Source: Clostridiales bacterium (GTDB lineage: Bacteria > Bacillota > Clostridia > Oscillospirales > Oscillospiraceae). Taken from it: DNA of 5,087 bases. Positions 1 through 5,087 of the stretch are shown here, one piece after another. The stretch's first letter is position 1. Each line of letters starts with the position of its first letter. The stretch covers positions 1 to 5,087 of the forward strand of contig SFHQ01000060.1 in NCBI GenBank assembly GCA_004556345.1. Direction: 5' to 3'. The translations under genes and the position numbers were made by a program. Below the pieces are notes generated by a model. The model was not told the origin of the DNA, made no database searches, and was given only the letters and a program-made list of their open reading frames with translations.

Positions 1-250
1 TTATCTTCTGGACACTGCGGTTGCCTGCTATCTTCATTTTTAGGTAAATTATAATTCTTTCCAACCTCAATTCCGCATTTTCTCTTTACCTGTGAGATAT
101 ACAGATTGGAAACCTTCATGCCGGCATTATGTTCAGCCACATACTTCTTTATCTCATCATATGTAGCCTTAGTCTCTGCAGATGTTATATCCATATCATC
201 AAGTTCAATCGTGACATTAATGTAATCATCCGGCTTTTGTTTCAGTTGGG
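1..250 (-). other. AT-rich C-terminal tail module of the rlmD reading frame
   Basis: This stretch encodes rlmD residues 446-527 and continues past the edge. GC over positions 1-240 is 89/240 (37%) by hand count, against 42/60 in each of the next two full core blocks (301-360 and 361-420). The peptide opens with an acidic strand-like part (INVTIELDDMDITSAE), then a predicted helix (TYDEIKKYVAEH), then KVSNLYISQVKRKCGIEVG, which is basic and resembles a helix-turn-helix. It ends in a Pro/Asn/Gln-rich segment. Canonical RumA/RlmD proteins such as that of E. coli lack it. From memory, similar tails occur on RumA-like proteins of gut Clostridia and in their mobile elements; I could not check this. 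Its function is unknown to me, and DNA or RNA binding is a guess. Confidence 0.7.
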
Positions 251-1583
251 ACAAAAGAACAACCGTCTCCACATGCCCTGTTCTTGGAAAGAGGTCCGCT
301 GCCTCGGCCTGCTGCAAGTGATAGCCCTTCTCCCGCAGTCTCGCCACGTCCCGCGCCAGCGTGGCGGGGTCGCAGGAGACGTAGACCAGGCGGGTGGGGG
401 ACATTTGGGCGATGGCGTCGATGACTTCTTGGGAGATGCCCTTGCGGGGCGGGTCCACGCAGATGACGTCCGGCCGCAGTCCCCGGCGGGCCAGCTCTTG
501 GGCGGCTTCCCCTGCGTCGGCGCAGAGAAACTCCGTGTTGGTCACGCCGTTGCGGGCGGCGTTGGCCTTGGCGTCCTCGATGGCGGCGGGAATGACCTCG
601 GCGCCGATGGCTTTCCCGGCCCGGCGGGCCAGGACCAGGGTGATGGTCCCGATGCCGCAGTAGAGGTCTAAGACCGTCTCCGTCCCGGTGAGCTGGGCGA
701 AGTCTAAAGCGCGGCCATAGAGGATCTCGGCCTGGTCCCGGTTGACCTGGTAAAAGGAGGGGACGGAGAGGCGGAAGTTCAGGTCACAGAGGGTGTCCTC
801 CAGGAAATCCTGCCCCCAGAGGGTGTGGTACTCCTTGCCCAGAATGACGTTGGTCTTGGCCTGGTTCACAGACAGGACCACGCCCACCAGCCCCGGCTCC
901 GCCGCCCGGAGCGCCTCGATGAGCTTGTCCTGCTGGGGGAGCTGCTTCCCGTTGGCGATGACGGCGCAGAGAGACTGGCCCTTCTGATTGACGCGCACAT
1001 AGAAATGACGGATGAGGCCCTCATGGGCCTTTTCGTCATAAGCGGGGATGTGATAGTCTGCCATCCAGGCCCGGAAGGCGCTGCGCAGATGGGTGGCGGG
1101 CAGGGGCTGGAGGAGGCAGTCGGGGCAGTCGATCACGTCATGGCTCCGGGCGCGGAAAAAGCCCACGCGGGGGCCGTCCGCTACGGGGAACTGGATCTTG
1201 TTCCGATACCGGTCCGGCTGGGCTGCGCCGTGGATCACGGAGACCGCGCCGTCCCAACCGCCGATGCGCTGGAGGGCGTCCTGGACCTTCTGGCGCTTAA
1301 AATTCAGCTCCTCTTCGTAGGTCATGTGCCGCAGCTGACAGCCGCCGCACTTGGGGTACTGGGGACAGTCCGGGACCTGCCGGCCGGGGGAGGGCTCCGT
1401 CACCTCCGCCACCCGCCCCCAGGCGGCGGACTTGCCGACCTTTAAGAGCTGCACCTGGCAGAGCTCACCAGCCAAGGCACCCTTGACAAAAACGGCCTGC
1501 CCGTCCAACCGGGCCACGCCCTCCCCGGCGCTGCCGTAGCCCTCGATGCGGAGGGGATATACTTCGTTTTTCTTCGCTGCCAT
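1..1583 (-). CDS. rlmD: 23S rRNA (uracil-5-)-methyltransferase, RlmD/RumA family, with C-terminal extension; 3' end off the window
   Basis: SAM-dependent enzyme that methylates C5 of a uracil in 23S rRNA. The frame is open for 527 codons from the ATG at 1581-1583 to the left edge. Residues 1-65 look like a TRAM RNA-binding domain. Cys73-x5-Cys79-x2-Cys82 plus Cys153 match the spacing of the [4Fe-4S] ligands of E. coli RumA. The methyltransferase fold shows FYQVN (277-281), the SAM loop DLYCGIGT (306-313) and VDPPRKG (376-382). Cys404 in SCDPAT is the nucleophile and Glu439 in GHVET the general base; they lie 35 residues apart, as in E. coli. The core ends near residue 445, the usual family length. 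A further 82 or more residues follow in frame, encoded in AT-rich DNA. The start is fixed by an AAAAGGAG site 8 bases upstream. In Firmicutes the orthologue can be the dual-specificity RlmCD, so the target uracil is uncertain. The family call is very secure. Confidence 0.95.
   Translation of the reverse strand, partial: MAAKKNEVYPLRIEGYGSAGEGVARLDGQAVFVKGALAGELCQVQLLKVGKSAAWGRVAEVTEPSPGRQVPDCPQYPKCGGCQLRHMTYEEELNFKRQKVQDALQRIGGWDGAVSVIHGAAQPDRYRNKIQFPVADGPRVGFFRARSHDVIDCPDCLLQPLPATHLRSAFRAWMADYHIPAYDEKAHEGLIRHFYVRVNQKGQSLCAVIANGKQLPQQDKLIEALRAAEPGLVGVVLSVNQAKTNVILGKEYHTLWGQDFLEDTLCDLNFRLSVPSFYQVNRDQAEILYGRALDFAQLTGTETVLDLYCGIGTITLVLARRAGKAIGAEVIPAAIEDAKANAARNGVTNTEFLCADAGEAAQELARRGLRPDVICVDPPRKGISQEVIDAIAQMSPTRLVYVSCDPATLARDVARLREKGYHLQQAEAADLFPRTGHVETVVLLSQLKQKPDDYINVTIELDDMDITSAETKATYDEIKKYVAEHNAGMKVSNLYISQVKRKCGIEVGKNYNLPKNEDSRQPQCPED
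256..292. other. Candidate integration junction (attachment site) at the rlmD 3' core
   Basis: Composition and codon choice switch here. On the minus strand, codons up to about position 291 are GC-rich. From about 290 downward they become AT-ending (TTT CCA AGA ACA, then GTT GTT CTT TTG). The switch falls on the codons for FPRTGHVETVV, the conserved end of the RumA core including catalytic Glu439 (267-269). The 3' end of rum/rumA is a known integration hotspot for streptococcal phages and conjugative elements. A boundary at the same conserved codons therefore suggests an att site, with the element lying to the left of the window. No second att copy or integrase is visible, so this is inference. 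Confidence 0.45.
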
Positions 1584-1591
1584 GGCTGCTG

Positions 1592-1599
1592 CTCCTTTT
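1592..1599 (-). promoter_or_regulatory. Ribosome binding site of rlmD
   Basis: The minus strand reads AAAAGGAG, with an 8-base spacer to the ATG at 1583-1581. This decides the start codon of rlmD. Confidence 0.85.
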
Positions 1600-1631
1600 T
1601 GTGAGATCTTGAACATCTGTTGGTATCCCCT

Positions 1632-1661
1632 AGTATACCACAAGGGGCCTTGGAGGGACAA
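1632..1661 (-). promoter_or_regulatory. Candidate sigma-A promoter of rlmD (extended -10)
   Basis: On the minus strand a TTGTCC -35 (1661-1656) and a TATACT -10 (1637-1632) are separated by 18 bases. A TG-G precedes the -10, giving an extended -10 motif. Transcription would start near 1625, leaving a leader of about 40 bases before the rlmD start. The -10 lies within a small inverted repeat (TGGTAT at 1621-1626, ATACCA at 1635-1640) that could be an operator. Confidence 0.6.
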
Positions 1662-1706
1662 GCGGGAATCTCGAAGCAGCTCGTTTGCAGGAAGTTTCAC
1701 GCCGTC

Positions 1707-1735
1707 TTGCATTTCAGGGAAAACAGGAGTAAGAT
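1707..1735 (+). promoter_or_regulatory. Candidate promoter of nadE
   Basis: TTGCAT (1707-1712) and TAAGAT (1730-1735) are separated by exactly 17 bases. The -35 match is weak (3/6) and the -10 moderate (4/6). A start about 7 bases downstream would fall in the A-run at 1742-1748, giving a leader of about 45 bases that begins just before a GC hairpin. No known NAD-regulon operator (NiaR or NrtR type) was recognised. Confidence 0.4.
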
Positions 1736-1741
1736 AAAGCC

Positions 1742-1765
1742 AAAAAAACACCGGGCGGTGCCCGG
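1742..1765 (-). terminator. Intrinsic terminator pointing away from nadE, within its leader
   Basis: On the minus strand CCGGGC (1765-1760), loop ACC and GCCCGG (1756-1751) form a 6-bp all-GC stem, followed by TG and seven T (1748-1742). This is a textbook rho-independent signal for leftward transcription. It would stop antisense transcripts leaving nadE before they reach the rlmD promoter. In the nadE mRNA the same bases would form a 5' stem-loop ending 6 bases before the Shine-Dalgarno. It is not a terminator in the plus direction, because no T-run follows there. Confidence 0.6.
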
Positions 1766-1771
1766 AAGATC

Positions 1772-1779
1772 AGGGAGGT
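1772..1779 (+). promoter_or_regulatory. Ribosome binding site of nadE
   Basis: AGGGAGGT lies 8 bases before the ATG at 1788. It selects this start over the in-frame ATG at 1620, which would add 56 residues that do not resemble the family. Confidence 0.85.
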
Positions 1780-1787
1780 CTTTGCCC

Positions 1788-3716
1788 ATGCAAGATGGTT
1801 TCATCAAAGTCGCCGCCGGAACCCCGGAGATCCGGGTGGCCGACTGCGCCTACAACGCCCAGGCCTGCCTTTCCCTGCTGCATCAGGCGGCGGCGGAAGG
1901 GGTCAAGGTTTTGTGCCTGCCAGAGCTGTGCCTGACCGGCTATACCTGCGGGGATCTCTTTTTGCAGGAGGCGCTGCTGCAAGGCGCGGAAGATGCCCTG
2001 CGCTCTCTCCTGGAGGGCAGCAAGGACCTGGACCTGCTGGCGGTGGTGGGGGTGCCGGTGCGGTACAACCAAAAGCTCTTCAACTGCGCGGCGGTGTTCT
2101 GCCGGGGGGCGCTGCTGGGCTTGGTCCCGAAGATCCATTTACCCAATTACACGGAGTTTTACGAGGGGCGCTGGTTCACCTCCGGCCGGGAACTGCGGGG
2201 GACGGACTTCTGCATCCCCTTTGCGAGACAGGAGAGCGTGGAGTTTTCTACGGGCCTGCTGTTCCGCTGCGTCAACGAGCCGTTGTTGACGATCGGGGTC
2301 GAGATTTGCGAGGACCTGTGGGTGGCAGATCCCCCCTCCACCCGCCTGGCCCAAGGGGGTGCGACGCTGGTCCTGAACCCCTCCGCCAGCGACGAGACGG
2401 TCTGCAAGGACGCCTACCGCCGGACGCTGCTGGAAGCCACCTCCGGGCGTCTGGTCTGCGGCTATGTCTACGCCGACGCGGGATGGGGGGAGTCCTCCAC
2501 TGACCTCATCTATGCCGGGCACAGCCTCATCGCGGAAAACGGGACGATCCTAGCCGAGCGGCGCTTTGCAACCGGCCTGACCATCACCGAGATCGACCTG
2601 CAAAAGCTGGCCCACGAGCGGCAGCGCATGACGACCTACCCGGCGGACGCCCCCGACCTGTATCCAAATTACTTTGAATTGGAGCGCACGGAGACCCGGC
2701 TCACCCGCCCCATCGCCCCCAATCCCTTCGTCCCCGCCGACCACGGGGACCGGGCGGTTCGGTGCCGGGAGATCCTGACTCTGGCGGCGCTGGGGCTGAA
2801 AAAACGTCTGGCCCACACCAAGGCCAAAACCGCAGTGGTGGGTCTGTCCGGGGGCTTGGATTCGACCCTGGCGCTGCTCATCACGGCGCGGGCCATGGAG
2901 CTGCTGGGCCGTCCCCGGTCCGATATTTTAGCCGTCACCATGCCCTGCTTCGGCACCACCCAGCGGACGAAGTCCAACGCCCAAGTCCTGGCGGAGGAGA
3001 TCGGGGCCAGCTTCCGGGAGATCGACATCGGCCCCGCCGTGAAGCTCCATTTTCAAGACATCGGCCAGGCCATGGAGGATCTCTCCGTCACCTTCGAGAA
3101 CGGGCAGGCGCGGGAGCGCACGCAGGTCCTGATGGACCTGGCCAACAAGACCGGCGGCCTGGTCATCGGCACCGGGGACCTGAGCGAGCTGGCCCTGGGC
3201 TGGGCGACGTATAATGGGGACCACATGTCCATGTACGCCGTGAACGCAGGCATCCCCAAGACGCTGGTGCGCCATCTGGTGGCCTATGTGGCCGACGAGC
3301 AGCGGGGGAGCGCTCCGCGCCTGTCCACCGTGCTGGAGGATATTTTGGCGACCCCCGTCTCCCCGGAGCTGCTGCCGCCCAAGGAGGGAGAGATCGCCCA
3401 AAAAACGGAGGACTTAGTCGGGCCGTATGAGCTGCACGATTTTTTCCTCTACTACGCCGTCCGCTGGGGCTTCCGGCCCCGGAAGGTGTTCCGGCTGGCG
3501 GAGTATGCCCTGGGGGAGAAGTATGACCGGGCAACGCGCTTGCGCTGGTTGCAGAATTTCTACCGCCGCTTCTTCGCCCAGCAGTTCAAGCGCTCCTGTC
3601 TGCCGGACGGACCGAAGGTCGGTTCCGTGACCCTCTCGCCCAGAGGGGACTGGCGGATGCCCTCGGACGCTGCCGCAACGCTGTGGCTGGAAGAGGTGGA
3701 GCGCTTGACCATTTGA
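1788..3716 (+). CDS. nadE: Glutamine-dependent NAD+ synthetase
   Basis: Cytosolic enzyme of the last step of NAD+ synthesis: it amidates deamido-NAD+ using ATP and glutamine. The protein has 642 residues, close to the usual size of two-domain NadE. Residues 1-285 form a nitrilase-type glutaminase domain with the Glu-Lys-Cys triad: Glu46 in LPELCLTGY, Lys115 in VPKIHLPNY and Cys174 in VEICEDLWV. Residues 320-642 form the ammonia-dependent synthetase domain, with the ATP pyrophosphatase loop SGGLDS (354-359) and the conserved GTGDLSELALGWATYNGDH (461-479). Ammonia released by the first domain is known to be channelled to the second in this family. The first residues (FIKVAAGTPEIRVADC) match the normal beginning of such proteins, supporting the start. 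The gene stands alone, divergent from rlmD and convergent with the SLH gene. All key residues are present, the frame is intact, and base use matches the GC-rich chromosome. Confidence 0.97.
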   Translation: MQDGFIKVAAGTPEIRVADCAYNAQACLSLLHQAAAEGVKVLCLPELCLTGYTCGDLFLQEALLQGAEDALRSLLEGSKDLDLLAVVGVPVRYNQKLFNCAAVFCRGALLGLVPKIHLPNYTEFYEGRWFTSGRELRGTDFCIPFARQESVEFSTGLLFRCVNEPLLTIGVEICEDLWVADPPSTRLAQGGATLVLNPSASDETVCKDAYRRTLLEATSGRLVCGYVYADAGWGESSTDLIYAGHSLIAENGTILAERRFATGLTITEIDLQKLAHERQRMTTYPADAPDLYPNYFELERTETRLTRPIAPNPFVPADHGDRAVRCREILTLAALGLKKRLAHTKAKTAVVGLSGGLDSTLALLITARAMELLGRPRSDILAVTMPCFGTTQRTKSNAQVLAEEIGASFREIDIGPAVKLHFQDIGQAMEDLSVTFENGQARERTQVLMDLANKTGGLVIGTGDLSELALGWATYNGDHMSMYAVNAGIPKTLVRHLVAYVADEQRGSAPRLSTVLEDILATPVSPELLPPKEGEIAQKTEDLVGPYELHDFFLYYAVRWGFRPRKVFRLAEYALGEKYDRATRLRWLQNFYRRFFAQQFKRSCLPDGPKVGSVTLSPRGDWRMPSDAAATLWLEEVERLTI

Positions 3717-3719
3717 CAG

Positions 3720-3748
3720 AAAAAGGAGAGGGCCGCATGGCCCTCTCC
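3720..3748. terminator. Intrinsic terminator between nadE and the SLH gene, probably bidirectional
   Basis: GGAGAGGGCC (3725-3734), loop GCAT and GGCCCTCTCC (3739-3748) form a perfect 10-bp hairpin. Leftward, it is followed by TTTTT (3724-3720), a good terminator for the SLH gene ending at 3782. Rightward, the tail is only CTCAGTTTG, so termination of nadE is expected but weaker. It sits midway between the two convergent stop codons. Confidence 0.85.
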
Positions 3749-3781
3749 CTCAGTTTGTAGGAGCAAGGTTTTGTGGTTGTC

Positions 3782-5087
3782 TTACTTCACCACGCCGTCA
3801 CAGAAGCGGTGCAGGATCGCAGAGACCTGGGCGCGGGTGGCGTTGCCCTGGGGCGCCAGGGTGGTGTTGGTCACGCCGTTGATGAGCTTGGCGGCGTTGG
3901 CCCAAGCCAGGGCATCCTTGGCGTAGGCGCTGACCTGGCCGTTGTCAGAATACCCGGACAGGTCGGCCTTCTTCGTCACGTCATAGCCCTTGTACTGCGC
4001 GTAGCGATACAGGATCGCCGCCATCTGCTCACGGGTGATGGAGGCGTTGGGCGCAAAGGTCGTGGCGGAGGTGCCCTTTACGATCTGGTTGGCCGCGGCC
4101 CAATTCACGGCGTCCGTGTACCACTGACCGGCGGGCACGTCCACAAAGGCGCTGGTGCCGGTGACGGCAGGAGAACCCTCCAGACGGTACAGAATGGTCA
4201 CGATCATGGCGCGGGTGGTGGTGGTGTTGGGGGCAAACACATCCGCCGCCGTGCCGGCCATCATGCCCTTTTCATACACGTATTTCACATCGTTGTAGAA
4301 CCAGTCGGCGGTCTTGACGTCCTTGAACGGCAGACCGGAGACGGGAGCCTCAGTCCACTTGGCGTAAACCGTGGTGTTGGCGTCCAGCTTCACAGAGGTG
4401 ATCTTCTTGGTCAGGCCCTTGTCTGCATACCAGCCCTCGAAGGTCGCACCGGACTTGGTGGGAGCGTACTGGGCCAGGTCGATGGTAGTGCCCTTGTTCT
4501 TCGTGACCTTGCTGATGGCGCTGCCGCCGTTGGTCTCAAAGGTCAGGGTGTAGGTGGTGGAGGCAGAGCCGCCGCTGCCGGAACCGCCAGATGGTGTTGT
4601 TTCAGATGTAGACTTCATTATAGCAGAAATGGTGACATTCGATGCAGGCATACGCACTGTGGTATTAGGGGACTGTGCATCAGCAAATATATTATTGTCC
4701 GCATCGGATTGCCATTTTACAAACATATAGCCGTCTGGGACATAAGCGAGAATTTCCAGCGCTTCCCCTGCAAACGTAGTTGCAGAGGTGCTAACTCCAT
4801 TGTCCTGCATAATTGCGCCGGATTTGATCGTTGCTGTGTAGGAAGAAAGGCTATCCTTCGTCAGGCTATCGAAATCATGGAATATTGTCTCTCGTTCACC
4901 TTCTACCGTATATCCTGCATCCTGAAGAATCCCAGATTCAATATTCATTGAATACTGGGTACTTTTTTTCAACGGGACATCGAAGAAATTTACCGTTCTT
5001 GCCGTAGTTTCGGTTGCATCAAATTCAGAAACGGTAATATCCATATCTCCCGTTCCGGTTCCTGTGTATTGGATATTGTACTTTGCA
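3782..5087 (-). CDS. SLH-domain cell-surface protein with InlB-like repeats (N-terminus off the window)
   Basis: The frame is open to the right edge, so the ATG at 5044 is internal; 434 residues are visible. Numbering from that Met, residues before 1 to about 75 form a beta-rich region (YNIQYTGTGTGD, then MDITVSEFDA). Residues 76-145 look like a divergent InlB B-type repeat (GYMFVKWQSDADN, then NVTISAIMK). A Gly/Ser/Thr linker spans 147-164. Residues 165-230 are a Listeria-Bacteroides (Flg_new/InlB) repeat with FEGWYADKGLT and TVYAKW. Three SLH repeats follow (239-288, 300-349, 365-415) with the motifs TTRAM, ITREQ and ATRAQ. SLH triplets bind pyruvylated wall polymer, so the protein should be exported and wall-attached; the signal peptide must lie outside the window. 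The passenger function is unknown. DNA for the part before the linker is about 44% GC, against 62-70% for the SLH part. The strong hairpin at 3725-3748 probably ends its transcript. Confidence 0.93.
   Translation of the reverse strand, partial: AKYNIQYTGTGTGDMDITVSEFDATETTARTVNFFDVPLKKSTQYSMNIESGILQDAGYTVEGERETIFHDFDSLTKDSLSSYTATIKSGAIMQDNGVSTSATTFAGEALEILAYVPDGYMFVKWQSDADNNIFADAQSPNTTVRMPASNVTISAIMKSTSETTPSGGSGSGGSASTTYTLTFETNGGSAISKVTKNKGTTIDLAQYAPTKSGATFEGWYADKGLTKKITSVKLDANTTVYAKWTEAPVSGLPFKDVKTADWFYNDVKYVYEKGMMAGTAADVFAPNTTTTRAMIVTILYRLEGSPAVTGTSAFVDVPAGQWYTDAVNWAAANQIVKGTSATTFAPNASITREQMAAILYRYAQYKGYDVTKKADLSGYSDNGQVSAYAKDALAWANAAKLINGVTNTTLAPQGNATRAQVSAILHRFCDGVVK

Noticed and set aside
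129..1539. Several plus-strand ORFs opposite rlmD
   Set aside because: These are antisense shadows produced by high GC. The minus frame encodes a complete RumA core with every catalytic and iron-sulfur residue, while the plus frames give low-complexity Gly/Arg/Ala-rich peptides without motifs.
1620..1787. In-frame upstream start giving a 698-residue version of NadE
   Set aside because: The added 56 residues do not resemble NadE and no good RBS is seen at 1620. The segment overlaps both candidate promoters and the leftward terminator. The ATG at 1788 has a strong, well-spaced RBS and gives the family's normal N-terminus.
1770..3766. Minus-strand and alternative-frame ORFs inside nadE
   Set aside because: They are shadows of the NadE frame, which has both catalytic domains intact. 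None has a convincing RBS or family resemblance.
4201..4240. Short GGTG/GTGTTG tandem-like repeat
   Set aside because: It encodes the Asn-Thr-Thr-Thr-Thr run at the end of the first SLH repeat. It is repetition of one threonine codon and not an independent DNA repeat.
3773..4951. A 392-residue plus-strand ORF opposite the SLH gene
   Set aside because: Its Gly/Val/His-rich sequence is the antisense of the SLH and InlB repeats, and its N-terminal part overlaps the clear minus-strand coding frame. It has no recognisable domain.
1..5087. Search for tRNA, rRNA, CRISPR, complete insertion sequences, toxin-antitoxin or defence genes
   Set aside because: No cloverleaf, regularly spaced repeat, transposase or recombinase motif, or small gene pair was seen on either strand. 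Nearly all the window is accounted for by the three protein-coding genes and two short intergenic regions.

Overview
The window looks like chromosomal DNA of a GC-rich gut Firmicute, most likely an Oscillospiraceae-type Clostridium (Oscillibacter, Flavonifractor or a relative). This is inferred from three things: the high GC of the housekeeping genes (about 62-70% in stretches counted by hand), strong AGGAGG-like ribosome binding sites, and a C-terminal triple-SLH surface protein of the kind common in that group. No species can be named from the sequence alone.

Layout. Positions 1-1583 (minus strand) hold a 23S rRNA uracil-5-methyltransferase (RlmD/RumA family) whose 3' end runs off the left edge. 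The ORF is intact across all 527 visible codons. Its catalytic core is complete, but it carries an extra C-terminal tail of more than 80 residues encoded in AT-rich DNA (about 37% GC, against about 68% in the adjoining core). A 204-base divergent intergenic region (1584-1787) contains a promoter and RBS for rlmD, a weaker candidate promoter and a strong RBS for the opposite gene, and a minus-oriented intrinsic terminator. Positions 1788-3716 (plus) encode a complete 642-residue glutamine-dependent NAD+ synthetase, NadE. A perfect 10-bp hairpin at 3725-3748 separates it from a convergent gene. That gene (3782 to beyond 5087, minus) encodes the C-terminal 434 residues of a secreted surface protein: a beta-rich N-terminal part, two InlB-like repeat regions separated by a Gly/Ser linker, and three SLH cell-wall-binding repeats.

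The genes do not form one pathway. rlmD and nadE are independent housekeeping genes transcribed divergently, and the SLH protein is a separate surface-protein gene converging on nadE. No new multi-gene system is visible. The most interesting signals are two abrupt composition breaks inside intact reading frames. One is at the catalytic-Glu codons of rlmD (about 256-292), best explained by a mobile element that integrated at the 3' end of rlmD and supplied a replacement C-terminus. The other is at the Gly/Ser linker of the SLH protein (about 4592), which suggests that an AT-rich passenger region was joined to a native wall anchor.
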